64,000 nt of DNA from Macrolepiota albuminosa (GCA_027475525.1 JAMWFC010000108.1:249811-313810); one strand, 5' to 3'. Positions 22,501 through 33,317 are shown, numbered from the stretch's first letter. The notes: generated by a model from the sequence alone, not told the origin. Numbers and translations: made by a program.

Positions 22501-22885
22501 GGTGAGACATTACCCATGATCATAGATGGGAAGGAGATTTCAAAATCTTCTGGAACAACTACATCCATTGGTTCAAGGTTATCTGCCGGCGGTACCAGCG
22601 GATCCGCTGGTTGTCCATCTTCCGCCATTTCATTGTCGTCAAAGGCTCCAGGAACTTCATCCGGTTCCAGGGGGGCAGTCTGCCTTCCACCAGCAATGAA
22701 CCCGCTCCTGTCCTGAGAAGCAGCAAGGACATTGAGTCGAACCCTTAATATTTCTCTTTCCGCCTCGACCTTTTGCCGATCATCATTGCTTGCATGCCGA
22801 TTCAAACGGCGAACCTGGTCCTGAATTGCAATTCTGAGCTTCCAATTAGTGAAATAGTTTGGGCCATCAGCAATACACCTTACTG

Positions 22886-23039
22886 CTGCTCCTCAATGTC
22901 AAGGGCAAGTTGAATCCAGAAGGAATGAATATCCGTCGCTGCAACATCCGTTGAGTGGTTTCCTGCTCCTCAATGTCAAGGGCAAGTTGAATCCAGAAGG
23001 AATGAATATCCGTCGCTGCAACATCCGTTGAGTGGTTTC
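22886..23039. repeat. 77-bp tandem duplication in KDZ gene
   Basis: Copies 22886-22962 and 22963-23039 are identical. Confidence 0.97.
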
Positions 23040-23624
23040 ACTGTCTGCTGCCATTCGGTCTTCACTTGCACTATTGAAGGTCATTGTACGAGCTTTCAGA
23101 ATATCCATTGCTTTACGGTTTCCCTCCTCTCTGAGCCTTTCTGCCTTAGCTATTCTGGCTTCCCAGCTTGTTAGTAAATCCGTTGATATTCCGACGGATC
23201 GCTCAGTGAAATATTGAACGGCTGCATCTCTCATCTCAACAGCAGTCCTGTACTTTTGACATAGGAATGGAACCATGTCAAGCAGCTTCTTCCAGTTTGA
23301 GTCACACATGTGATCATCAAGGATTTCTGCCCGATGTGCCAAGGTAGCCGTACGGGCCATCTGTGAGACTTCATTTAGTGTAGACCAGAGACTTTCAATT
23401 ATCTCCCCAGCCAAATGACCGGCCCCGGGAATGAAGGACGGGGCAAAGCGGAAAAAACAATCCTCCTTATGCCCATGGACATGAAGAAGTCCTATTGCAA
23501 AGTCCACGAGTAGATTATCTGGCAGGACTTCTCCGGCCTCGGCAAGCCGTTCAGAAAATTTGACACACCACTGGCATGCTATGTCATATACCAGTAGGAG
23601 ACGCTGAATCCCATCCATGTTGGT

Positions 23625-23778
23625 CGTCTTAACTGCCCGTGTGATGGAAAAGTCTGTGTAAACCTGGCCTTCACCACGGGTCAAGTTTGTTACACTATTA
23701 GCGTCTTAACTGCCCGTGTGATGGAAAAGTCTGTGTAAACCTGGCCTTCACCACGGGTCAAGTTTGTTACACTATTAG
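23625..23778. repeat. 77-bp tandem duplication in KDZ gene
   Basis: Copies 23625-23701 and 23702-23778 flank the block just upstream of YDIACQW. Confidence 0.97.
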
Positions 23779-23840
23779 AGCAAAGCAGCCGTGCCGTGTA
23801 CATGCCGTTGCAACAATACCAGTAATGTCGCATGACTTGT

Positions 23841-23994
23841 TCATCATCAGGGCCTTTTCAATAGCTTTGAATGTGTTTTCACAGGCAGCTCCCTGGACAG
23901 CCGGAGGTCCAGCAGACTCATCATCAGGGCCTTTTCAATAGCTTTGAATGTGTTTTCACAGGCAGCTCCCTGGACAGCCGGAGGTCCAGCAGAC
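23841..23994. repeat. 77-bp tandem duplication in KDZ gene
   Basis: Copies 23841-23917 and 23918-23994 are identical. Confidence 0.97.
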
Positions 23995-24028
23995 GCCAAC
24001 GGACAGGATTGAATTGATGAGCGGACGG

Positions 24029-24182
24029 CGGACAGGTAGAGTTAAAGAATGTCACTCACCGTTGGCTGTTCCTTTGCGCGCTTGAGATAGTGGGTGAGCT
24101 CATCCCGGACAGGTAGAGTTAAAGAATGTCACTCACCGTTGGCTGTTCCTTTGCGCGCTTGAGATAGTGGGTGAGCTCATCC
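24029..24182. repeat. 77-bp tandem duplication in KDZ gene
   Basis: Copies 24029-24105 and 24106-24182 are identical. Confidence 0.97.
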
Positions 24183-24564
24183 TCCTGGCCATCATACCAC
24201 CGCCTTCTGAATGCCATACATCATGAGCAGGATTAGAATGTCGGACGTGATCCGCCTTGAAGTTGCCGTCCATCATTAAAGAACGATTGAACTTCCACTG
24301 GACGGGATCTTCTTCCCAGTTGGATGGAAGATTGACTCCTGGTTGGGGACAAGTTGGACAGAATATTGCAAGTTCACCACGGTCTGGTGCCATGGGATGC
24401 CTCAATTCATCATGGCCGAAGCCTGCCCACTTCAACTTCTTCAGCCACCGCCATGAACGAGAAAGTCGTTGTAGCTCGCGGTAAAGGTTATCCACCTCAC
24501 CAGAAGATGCAATCGGGGAAGTTATTCTTGCAATTTTCTGCCAGTACTGGTAGGCGGATGCTTT

Positions 24565-24718
24565 GCACTCTAGATTTGTCAGACGGAAGTTGTTCAGCAC
24601 AGCCGTTGTAAAATATGTTTGTGTCCGATCAAATGTACTGGGCACTCTAGATTCGTCAGACGGAAGTCATCCAGCACAGCTGTTGTAAAATATGTTTGTG
24701 TCCGATCAAATGTACTGG
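24565..24718. repeat. 77-bp tandem duplication in KDZ gene, diverged
   Basis: Copies 24565-24641 and 24642-24718 differ by several transitions, unlike most of the others. Confidence 0.93.
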
Positions 24719-25196
24719 GACCAGCTGCGAGCGGATGGTATCCTCCACCAAGACATCCATCCCAGAACACTCACATGAAATGACAGTGATGTAGTGTACT
24801 CCAGTTGTGTGAACAATCCGTTGTATTGGATTCCCAAAGCAATCATATCTGTCCATACGGAACCCGTTCGTGGCTGGCCGATCTTCTGGAATATCTTCTA
24901 TTGGCACATTATTCTCTGGGTCCTCTTGCTCTTCCTCTTCCATGATTTGATCAAGGCTGGCATCCTGAAGTCTGCTCAGGAAATCTGAAGTCATGGATGG
25001 ATGCGCTGCCGGATGTCCCGGATCGCTATCCGCTGATGGAAGTTCAACATCCAGTTGATATTCGAGTCGTAGAAACTCTTGCTCCTGAATGTCCTTTTTC
25101 CGCTTGTGGTCCTCAAGAGCCCTGACCCTGACCTTCCCTTGATGACAGTTTGCATGCAATGAATTGTGTTGGATATAGAAATACCCTCCAGTATCC

Positions 25197-25350
25197 GACA
25201 TATTCATTGGTTGGAAATACCTACCATTCCATACTTCAGGTCGGTGAAACGGGTTGGAGTCGTGCGTGCGGCGGACATATTCATTGGTTGGAAATACCTA
25301 CCATTCCATACTTCAGGTCGGAAACGGGTTGGAGTCGTGCGTGCGGCGGA
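25197..25350. repeat. 77-bp tandem duplication in KDZ gene
   Basis: Copies start at 25197 and 25274; the second lacks a TG present in the first. Confidence 0.93.
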
Positions 25351-26611
25351 AACATCCGCACAGAATATTCTTGACCCAACGCAATCACGGCATCGCCATC
25401 GTGCGAGGTAATGGTCAGGACAAGCAAGGCAATCAGTAACGTCATCCATTGATTCACGACCAAGCAATCCATTGAGCAACTGTGGAACATGGTTGATGAA
25501 GTCGTTAAGATAATCTGCCTGTGTCTATGTATGAACTTGAATAATTTGCTCTCAATAATAGCATACATTCAAATCACCTTTACATGCCTTATGGATATGG
25601 GCATTGTATCATCTACATCATCTACCGTTGGATTATTGTCCAAGTGTGCAAAGTTATCATCATCTGCAAATGCCGCAGATGGTGCACCAGTTACAATGGG
25701 AGCGGGACCCAGTGGTAGCCGTTGTGTTATGAGGACTGGCAACCCTCGTGTGTTCTGAGTGAGTCATGTCCTTTCCTCAGCAAACGGGATGAGGTCCCTT
25801 TGTCTGATGACTGTTGTTTTTGGTCGCTTGCGTTTCTTTAGAGAGTTCAGGTTCATGATCAAAATATCTATGGCCAGGACCTAGCCATTGTACGGGATAT
25901 CTAATGAGACCGCTCATCGATATCGGCAATATGCCCCAATTTGGACGGGCCGGATACCAGCAGACAGCGGACCCTATCCGTCGAAGACAAACGGAATCCG
26001 TTTGTCATCAACAGACACTGAACGGAAAATCTATATTTTATCATGTGATCCTTCGGTTGAGAACTGTGTGGTTGCAGAAAATTATATTGTCTACAAACAT
26101 GTCTGCCCTCCTGCAACTGCCTGAACCAATATTTTCACCAAAGAAAAGACGAGTGGAACCGATATTTACAGCGGAAGAAAGATCTATCTTTGAACCATAC
26201 AAGGAACTCTACCGCTCCTCAACTACTCCTCAAGCTCGGACTGCTATCTTGAAGGATAAAATCCTAACGGATATTTTCAACTACTGGGCCACTAAGGGGA
26301 CAGAGCCAAAGACAGGGGAAGAGTGGGCAGAGAGAATCAAAGTAGGTACAGCAACTCATTGCAAAGAACTAGACATCATTTGCTTGAATAGAAGGTTGTC
26401 CAGTATATCAAGAATTGCTGGCGCCCTTATTACCAGCATAAAGATCCAAAGGTGCTCCTGAAAACTTCACTGCGAGATGTTGTCCGGCAGACAATGGCAA
26501 AGGAGATAAACAAGGAGATCCAGAACTTGTTGAGGGGTAAGGATCACAACACCTTGGGATTGGATGCATTTGCACAATATAATGTGGCTGTCAAAAATGT
26601 TATGCATCAAC

Positions 26612-26765
26612 TCACACTGCAGGAGGAAAGTCGTTTACGGAAGATGGCGGCAGAATGGAGCGAAAAAGGAAATCCGCCAGAAATTCAGTCACACTGCAGG
26701 AGGAAAGTCGTTTACGGAAGATGGCGGCAGAATGGAGCGAAAAAGGAAATCCGCCAGAAATTCAG
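26612..26765. repeat. 77-bp tandem duplication in the KDZ-divergent gene
   Basis: Copies 26612-26688 and 26689-26765 repeat the segment encoding LQEESRLRKMAAEWSEKG. Confidence 0.97.
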
Positions 26766-26939
26766 CAAGTTGGTACTGCTTCCGTCCCCCATCCATCCTC
26801 TATTCGTTGTACATCCATCCGCTTGATTCCGCTTTCTAATCGTTGTCTCTCCAGGAAGGCCCAAAAGCACGGTTTGAAGCGTGTGGACGATGCAGATGTG
26901 CTTTGATTTAGAGAGATGGGCATGTTGAGTTGGACTGTT

Positions 26940-27093
26940 GTTGGTTGGTATGCAGATGAAGGCATGACTATTAGAATGTATGTGGTGCCATCATTCTTTA
27001 AACAATTTTGACACTTGTTGGTTGGTATGCAGATGAAGGCATGACTATTAGAATGTATGTGGTGCCATCATTCTTTAAACAATTTTGACACAA
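26940..27093. repeat. 77-bp tandem duplication in the KDZ-divergent gene
   Basis: Copies 26940-27016 and 27017-27093 are identical. Confidence 0.97.
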
Positions 27094-27786
27094 TTATAGT
27101 CATGACAATATGTCATACTTGACCCATGCTAACCGACCTACCTTTCAAGACTCCTTTCCTGACCTTGTTAGTGACCTCAACAAGAAGATGATGGATTACA
27201 TGTCTGCTCTTCTTGGTAGAGACATGCCGTCCAACATGCAATCACCCCATGATTTGACTCCTCCTATCCTTACACGCCATGACCTCATCCTTGATCTGGA
27301 TAGGGATGGATTCCCAATATTACCAGCAGATCCAGGACCAAATATATTTCAAACTTGGGCAGAATTGGAAATGCTTGTCCAGGACTATCTAAATACTCAT
27401 TACAGTGAATCCTAGTTTTCTCCACCTTTGCTCATCATCTGATCACCCCATCAGAAATTGTGTCTGGTTACCGTTATGAATCTGCTCCTTACAAGGCAGT
27501 GAGGACCAATGATCAGCAATTCATACATTCAAGGTATCTTCCAGAGGGTCTGATATTCCAAGATCCTCATAATCTTGGTCGGCCTGAGCTATTGCGTCTG
27601 CTGAACTTCTGGAGAGACCGTCAAGGACAGTATGGATCCGGTGATACCTTCCGCTGGACGGTTTATCTCAACCGTCACAAGCAGCCAGTAGCTGCCGAGT
27701 ACGGCACCCGAGCTGATCGTGAAAAAAATGCGGCAGCAGCAGCAGCATGTAAGGCTACACGCAAAAATGGAGGGAAAAATCGGAAA

Positions 27787-27940
27787 CAGAGGCCAACACC
27801 ATCAGCGGTAGTCGATGGCAACAGTAGGACCATTGCTAATGATGGAGCCGCTGATGGCAGATCCAGAGGCCAACACCATCAGCGGTAGTCGATGGCAACA
27901 GTAGGACCATTGCTAATGATGGAGCCGCTGATGGCAGATC
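27787..27940. repeat. 77-bp tandem duplication, first of three overlapping
   Basis: Copies 27787-27863 and 27864-27940 are identical. Confidence 0.97.
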
Positions 27941-28035
27941 GCTTTAGTCACCGGATCTGCGGTAGTCGATGGCAACAGTAGGACCATTGCTAATGATGGA
28001 GCCGCTGATGGCGGATCCGCTTTAGTCACCAGATC
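27882..28035. repeat. 77-bp tandem duplication, second of three overlapping
   Basis: Copies 27882-27958 and 27959-28035; the second has GCGGATCC where the first has GCAGATC. Confidence 0.93.
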
Positions 28036-28133
28036 TGCAGCCAACTTGGAGTGGCAAGGACCATTGCTAATGATGGAGCCGCTGATGGCGGATCCGCTTT
28101 AGTCACCAGATCTGCAGCCAACTTGGAGTGGCA
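27980..28133. repeat. 77-bp tandem duplication, third of three overlapping
   Basis: Copies 27980-28056 and 28057-28133. Three consecutive offsets of 77 point to short contigs chained through a variable locus. Confidence 0.95.
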
Positions 28134-28729
28134 ATGGGGGCCTACACTTCCCTGTCACCTAGCATACCACACACACCACTGCCTGACTTACAGGAGGAAC
28201 CTCCTGTCTTGCGCTCACCGCACACTCCCCAGCCTCAGCGCCACAACAGATCCACGGTTCACAACGAATCCCGACCAAATGTATCAGCTTCCGCTCACGA
28301 CGAGTCCGCTCTCGACGAATCCGTTCATGACGGATGTGTTGATGATACAGCAGTGGTAGATGCCACTACCATCCACCTCTTACAACAAAGAGGATGGAGC
28401 CATCCAGACCCTCCAATTAATGGCCCTAGTGATGGTTCCCCTAGATATAGAGTGTCAAGAAGGGTGCTCGACATTCTTCAAGATGAGGACAATGACCAAT
28501 TTGAAGGTGAGGGAAGGCCAGCATTACAAAACCAAAAGAAGCGCAAGGCATTGCCTAACCAATTGTCAACAAATTCCAAGCGACCCCGCAAGTCTCAAGC
28601 ACAAATGCTACAGGAAGATGCAGCTCGATACATTGATATGTCTACACCAGCCAAAAGGAGTAGCAGCCGCACTAAGGTCATTCGACCAGTCCGCCGTCAT
28701 TGATGTGGGGAAGGGGGGAATGTTATATT

Positions 28730-28762
28730 ACATTTTTGTAAACTATAGGGTTACAAAAATGT
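28730..28762. other. Perfect 12-bp inverted repeat with 9-bp loop
   Basis: ACATTTTTGTAA (28730-28741) is the exact reverse complement of TTACAAAAATGT (28751-28762). It lies just after the end of the KDZ-divergent gene and before the convergent Zn2Cys6-like gene. It could mark a transposon end or a 3' processing structure. Bases 28704-28808 hold nothing else. Confidence 0.6.
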
Positions 28763-28808
28763 ACGAATGTGTGTCATAATGAAAAAAAAAATATGTGATT
28801 GTCCATCT

Positions 28809-30780
28809 TCACTTCTCTTCTGTTGCCTTCCGTCTCTCAGTAAGCCGACTGGATGATCGGGTCCGTTGCATCGGCGGCCGACTACTTTGGGAGTTGCTGC
28901 GAGCCCGTCCCCTTGGGCCAGGGAGAGGGTCCTCGGCAGGGACTGGGACAGAAGATGGTTGAGGGGGTGACGGAGATGTTCGTGCGGGAGTCGTCCCTGA
29001 GGATGTTTGTTGAAGCGGGGACGGAGCGACGGTGAGAGCGGATAAGTCAGCGGCGTGATGGGATTGGTCAGTGGCGAGGGCAGAGGTGTCACCAGTGGAA
29101 GAGCGACGGTGAGAGCGGATAAGTCAGCGGCGTGATGGGATTGGTCAGTGGCGAGGGCAGAGGTGTCACCAGTGGAACGGATATGTCAGCAGTGGCAGGG
29201 GATTGGTCAGCGATGGGGTCAGGAGTGGTTTCTTCCTCTTCAACGATGGGTCCAAGTCCACTGTGCCCTGTTGGATGCACTGCCACATCATCCTGAGCTG
29301 ACAGACTGGAGGGACGGGTAGAGATGTGAAGTTGATTCTGCAAAGTGTCAACCACACCCCAAATATTGCGGATCTGCTCTTCCGTCTGACGGATACGTCC
29401 GGCGTGGTCTTCAAGTGTCTCACTCGCAAGAGAAACATTCGTTTGCAGGGTTTCTATGCGGCCACCGAGCGTGTCGACCTGAGTCTGGTAGCGACGGAAG
29501 AAGTCCTCAATACGCGGTAACCAGCTCGCCTCAGCCGTGACAAACCCATCCCGCACCTGCTCCCCAATGTTCCACAATGCTTCCTGGAACCCATTCTCCA
29601 TCCTGTCCAAACGGCTCTCCACCCCTGCCATTACACCAGCCACAATGTCCTCACTGTGACTAGACTCCATTGCCCGCTCCTTGCCCTTTCTCTTGACCGG
29701 AAGAGGGTCCGCTGGGCGGTTGGAGGTCGACGGTTGGGATGGACGGACGGACGGTTTTGATGGTCCCGCAATTGGACTGGTTGGTTCATCTGCTAACTAT
29801 TGGTTAGCTATTTGAGCAGGAAAAGAGTTTCATACCGTCATCACTCTCAATAATCGTCACTGACTTCTTTCTCAGTGGTTTTTTCCCCTTTCCCTTGTTG
29901 CTGGGCTTGACGGTTTTCTTGACAATTGTCAGGCTGCATGTTTGTTTGCGAATGAGCCGGCAGGGATCGCATGCGGTGCCACCCTTTGTCCTGACACACT
30001 GTAGCCGCTTACTTGCGCAATATTGGCAAGGGGGGTTGATGTGCTGACCCTCGCGACGAGGTGCTGTCCTCAGATACCTGCCCAACAGCATCCCTCCAGT
30101 AATTTCCCCCTTCGGTATTCTGCCCTCTTGTTCTTCCTCTTCCTCTTCCTCTTCATCCTCGTCCTCATCCTCGTCCTCCTGCTCCTTCTGTCGATGATAG
30201 GTACCAGGAGGAGGTTGACCAATATAGGTCACCCATTTTGGCTTCTTGGGATTTGGCGACGGACCAGACAAATCTCCTGCCGCTGGAGGACTCGGTCGTT
30301 TTCTCTTCTTCAGAATCGGTGACGGACCAGACAAATCTCCTGCTGCTGGCCTATGACCTATCCGGTCTTCTCGTGCCGGTGCCGTCGACGGACCGGCCTC
30401 GGTCGACAGATCAGGTCGTTCTTCGCCCCCACTTGGTTCCTCCCCCCTTCCGCTCCTCTGGGTCCATTTCTTCGCAGCGTCCTTCAACCGCCTAGTCATA
30501 TCCTCGTCAGAAAGCTTGCTCTGGAGTAGCGGGATAACTTTGTTGATGAAACTTCTCCTGGCATCAAGGAGGAGTTTCTTGTCATCCTTGACGTCCCTAA
30601 CCTTGAACCACATGTCAATCTACAGGACGACTATTAGTGCATGTCTATTAGGCAGGAGTGCTTGTATCTTACCAGGTCCTTCTGCTGTGCTTTGAGTTGT
30701 CGCAGGTCTCCTCTGAGAGCAAGGTATAATACTCGAACATCCGCGTCAACGACCCGTTGGTGGAGTTCTTCGTTAGACAT
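28809..30780 (-). CDS. Zn2Cys6-like protein with acidic tract and coiled coil
   Basis: Exon 1 is 30780-30673, then a 54-nt intron, exon 2 is 30619-29836, a 46-nt intron, and exon 3 starts at 29789; the phases agree. Exon 2 has a charged helical N-terminus, a long Asp/Glu run (about 30,130-30,190) and a Cys cluster with spacing C-x2-C-x6-C-x8-C-x2-C-x6-C (CQYCASKRLQC then CDPCRLIRKQTC), which fits a fungal Zn(II)2Cys6 domain. Exon 3 encodes a heptad-rich coiled coil, then a Ser/Pro-rich tail. The 77-bp duplication at 29024 blurs the end: the most protein-like reading stops at 28809, but reaching it needs a one-base shift. Zn2Cys6 proteins usually bind DNA, but a central position of the finger is unusual, so the role is uncertain. 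Confidence 0.6.
29024..29177. repeat. 77-bp tandem duplication near the 3' end of the Zn2Cys6-like gene
   Basis: Copies 29024-29100 and 29101-29177 are identical and create a false stop in the last exon. Confidence 0.97.
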
Positions 30781-30976
30781 GGCGGATGGAGGATTAAAGA
30801 AACGGACGAGAACTTTACACGAAGCAAGTTCTGAAAATAGATATCATGTGACCCTGTTTAAATTACAAAAGAAGTTTGATTTATTGCTTGACAAAACCTT
30901 ACTTTGTTTATCTTACAGTTTAGTAAATAACAATTAGCTAAGCAGGTCAAAAATTGCAGAGGTCCTAATGTTTATT

Positions 30977-31055
30977 GCACTAAGCAGGAGTTGAACCCAC
31001 CTACTGCAACACACAATAAACACCAATAGATAATATTCCACTAGACCATCAATGC
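30977..31055 (-). repeat. tRNA-derived SINE-like unit 1
   Basis: The minus strand has an A-box-like TGGTCTAGTGG and a T arm with GGTTCAACTCC (one change from the B box), ending GCTTAGTGC. A related 3' flank (CTAAATAGATATCATGTCAC, TAGTAAATAACAATTAGCTA) recurs after units 1-3. The 196 bases before it (30,781-30,976) hold only part of this flank. Confidence 0.6.
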
Positions 31056-31191
31056 TTACTGTATACTGCTATAGTCTAAATAGATATCATGTCACTCTGT
31101 TTAAATTAGGACCTTACTTTGTTTATTATACTGTGTAGTAAATAACAATTAGCTAAGCAGGTCAAAAATTGCAAACGTTTTAATGTTCATT

Positions 31192-31270
31192 GCACCAAGC
31201 AGGAGTCGAACCCACCTACTGCAACACACAATGAAGACCAATGGATAATATTCCACTAGATTATCGATGC
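31192..31270 (-). repeat. tRNA-derived SINE-like unit 2
   Basis: It lies 215 bp from unit 1 and is closely similar, with a perfect B box (GGTTCGACTCC). Confidence 0.65.
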
Positions 31271-31389
31271 TTACTGTACACTGCTATAGTCTAAATAGAT
31301 ATCATGTCACTATGTTTAAATTAGGACCTTACTTTGTTTATCATACTGTGTAGTAAATAACAATTAGCTAAAAACAGTGAGACGAAAAT

Positions 31390-31467
31390 GCACTAGTAGG
31401 AATCGAACCCGTCTACTGCAAGACATAATAAAGACCAATGGATAATATTCCACTAGACCACCAATGC
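31390..31467 (-). repeat. tRNA-derived SINE-like unit 3
   Basis: It has A-box-like TGGTCTAGTGG and B-box GGTTCGATTCC, 78 nt long, with the same 3' flank as units 1 and 2. Confidence 0.65.
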
Positions 31468-31548
31468 TTACTTTACATTGCTATAATGTAAATAAACATC
31501 AGTCTATTCTTCTGTGTGTGGTCAAAAATATTTGAGTTCGATCTCAAT

Positions 31549-31626
31549 GCACTAGGGGGAGTCGAACCCACCTAATGCAAGATACAAGGAATACCAATGA
31601 GAAATATTCCACTACACCACAGATGC
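31549..31626 (-). repeat. t RNA-derived SINE-like unit 4
   Basis: This unit keeps the best Pol III boxes: TGGTGTAGTGG (A) and GGTTCGACTCC (B). It is shorter in its flank and more diverged outside the tRNA part. Confidence 0.68.
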
Positions 31627-31843
31627 TTCATGTATAATGCTATGGTGTAAATCAATATCAGTCCAATATTCCGCTACAAACCATGGTTTTCCTCTTTCCT
31701 GTATACTTCTATGGTGTAAATAAATATCAGTCTAATATTGTCAATTCAATACAGATGCACCAGTTGCAGTAAAATCTCTATCCGTTCAAATTCTGTATGG
31801 GTCCATTTGTGCACTACATGAACACCGTCCTGACTTGTAGCAA

Positions 31844-31925
31844 GCGCCTGTGGTACAATGGAATATTCATCAATTGATATTTCATATTGTGCACAAGAAG
31901 TGGGTTCGACTCCCACTAGTTCACC
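31844..31925 (+). repeat. tRNA-derived SINE-like unit 5 (opposite strand)
   Basis: It has TGGTACAATGG and a perfect T arm, GTGGG TTCGACT CCCAC. It lies on the plus strand, so the cluster is not a simple tandem array. Bases 31,627-31,843 hold degraded flank copies. Confidence 0.65.
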
Positions 31926-32174
31926 TTATATAATAGCAGCAGGCCGCTGACGTCCGCTAGCGTCATGAATTTGATCCGTTGAAAACTCCAGAGATTTCTG
32001 CAGCGGGATAAGATGGACGAGTTGACGCATGTGGTCATTCCAGTGCTCATGACCAGTTGATAATACACTGTGGCGGGCTACCTTTGTGCTGGTCTTTGTA
32101 AAAAAGGTAGTCAGCCCTAGTGTATCGTCACTTGTCATGTGAACTGGAATGATTTCATGTGTCAACTCCTCCAT
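31926..32174. other. Non-coding stretch between SINE-like units 5 and 6
   Basis: A short frame exists on the minus strand (82 codons), but it has no recognisable domain and lies wholly within repeat territory. It contains GACGTCCGCTAGCGTC, a word family also found in R1. Confidence 0.4.
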
Positions 32175-32184
32175 CCTTTCTCAT

Positions 32185-32338
32185 TTCAGTAATTCCTAGA
32201 GTTTTGGTCAGATCCACTACCACAGGCGCATACTCCAGGTCAGTGCAATGTATATGTAGAGTTCAGTAATTCCTAGAGTTTTGGTCAGATCCACTACCAC
32301 AGGCGCATACTCCAGGTCAGTGCAATGTATATGTAGAG
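32185..32338. repeat. 77-bp tandem duplication in the SINE region
   Basis: Copies 32185-32261 and 32262-32338 are identical. Confidence 0.97.
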
Positions 32339-32382
32339 CAAAAATACACCCATATAAAAACACAGCATTAGTCCCTGTTAAG

Positions 32383-32463
32383 GTGAAGTAGGAGTAGAAC
32401 CCACCACTGTACACAATATTGAATATCAATAAATGAATATTCCACTGAACCACTGGGACTGGT
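32383..32463 (-). repeat. tRNA-derived SINE-like unit 6
   Basis: The minus strand reads AGTGGTTCAGTGG (a tRNA-Gly-like A box) and GGTTCTACTCC (one change from the B box), and ends TTCACC as unit 5 does. Confidence 0.6.
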
Positions 32464-32506
32464 TGCACCGCTGACGTCAGCTGGCTCACATGCCGACGTC
32501 CGCTAC

Positions 32507-32530
32507 TGTCCGCTGGCATGCCAGCGGACA
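32507..32530. other. Perfect 24-bp palindrome
   Basis: TGTCCGCTGGCA is followed at once by its reverse complement TGCCAGCGGACA. Confidence 0.8.
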
Positions 32531-32560
32531 GCGGACACTCACGCACCCTCTTCCGCCCTT

Positions 32561-32714
32561 CCCCCTCTTTCTCCCCAGTGCCATCCTCTCCACTCCCCAC
32601 ACTACCTCACACGCCACCCCCGTCCACCACATGCACCCCCCCTCTTTCTCCCCAGTGCCATCCTCTCCACTCCCCACACTACCTCACACGCCACCCCCGT
32701 CCACCACATGCACC
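32561..32714. repeat. 77-bp tandem duplication in the CT-rich stretch
   Basis: Copies 32561-32637 and 32638-32714. Confidence 0.95.
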
Positions 32715-33059
32715 CTGCTTCCCTCCTCCCCCCTGACCTGACGTCCAACGTCTGCTACATCCGCTGGGGTACCAGCGGACACCCACGCTCCTCCCCTTCC
32801 CCCTTCCCCCTCTTTCTCCCCACCCCCATCCCTCTTCCGCCACCCCCCACGCTCTCCGAGACGCCACCCCATGCGGCGGACACCCACGCACCCCGTTTCC
32901 TTCTCTCCTGCCCTGATGCCGGACGATGCCGGAGGTTGCCGACAGATTCCCGTGGATGCCGACGGATACCAGCGGATATCTGGCGGATGCCAACGGATGC
33001 CAACGGATGCCAGCGGGTCACGACGGCTGCCGACGAACTCCGACGGATGCCAGCTGATG

Positions 33060-33213
33060 GCCAGCTGATGGCCAGCTGATGGCTGCTGATGCCAACGCCC
33101 CTTTCAGGCCACGAAAACTCTTTTGGGAGGTATGCCGCCAGCTGATGGCCAGCTGATGGCTGCTGATGCCAACGCCCCTTTCAGGCCACGAAAACTCTTT
33201 TGGAAGGTATGCC
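33060..33213. repeat. 77-bp tandem duplication beside R1 copy 2
   Basis: Copies 33060-33136 and 33137-33213 differ by single bases (GGGAGG/GGAAGG). Confidence 0.94.
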
Positions 33214-33317
33214 ACCCCCCTTCCACCTCAAAAAATCCATACAGGAACCTGCAGAAACGTAGGTGGGTGTCCATTCATTGTGTTATCCGACCTTTGAATC
33301 TATCCGTTAGTAACGGA

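Larger units (their letters stand above)
22501..25855 (-). pseudogene. KDZ (Kyakuja-Dileera-Zisupton) transposase relic
   Basis: The start ATG is at 25855 on the minus strand with a basic N-terminus (LKKRKRPK). A probable intron follows (GTAAAG...ACACAG). Then come a KDZ cysteine cluster (CLACPDHYLARWRCRDC), the CPTCPQPG and DGNFKADHV region, RHGCF, and the signature YDIACQW, HGHKEDCFFRFAPSFIPGAG and GEIIESLWSTLNEV. The C-terminus is a coiled region ending near 22,501, where the YR element abuts. The frame is broken by six 77-bp duplications, a one-base loss near 23,790 and a TGA near 25,760. It moved by cut and paste. Confidence 0.87.
26099..28703 (+). pseudogene. Unknown multi-exon gene divergent from the KDZ transposase
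   Basis: It starts at ATG 26099, 243 bp from the KDZ start and pointing the other way. Exon 1 is 26099-26341, a 50-nt intron (26342-26391) follows, and exon 2 restores a charged, helical frame. Later blocks lie at about 26,860-27,090, 27,110-27,415, 27,469-27,890 and 28,128-28,703; the last ends in a basic tail (RPVRRH). No known domain is visible. Five 77-bp duplications and a TGA near 26,903 interrupt it. Position and orientation suggest a second gene carried by the KDZ transposon, but a captured or neighbouring host gene is possible. The exon set past 26,765 is uncertain. Confidence 0.55.
32471..33226. repeat. GC-rich minisatellite stretch
   Basis: The left part is a CT-rich plus strand (CCCCCTCTTTCTCC and similar). 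The right part (about 32,920-33,090) is built of 10-12-bp units related to GATGCCAACG and GCCAGCTGATG. A perfect 24-bp palindrome lies at 32507-32530. Frames seen on both strands are by-products of composition; I see no gene. The words GTCCGCTGG and CAGCGGACA link it to R1. Confidence 0.7.

Noticed and set aside
27787..28133. CRISPR-like or minisatellite array
   Set aside because: The units are three overlapping 77-bp duplications with no constant repeat-spacer pattern.
32490..33079. Several overlapping frames on both strands
   Set aside because: Produced by CT-rich and minisatellite composition; no domain or intron signal.
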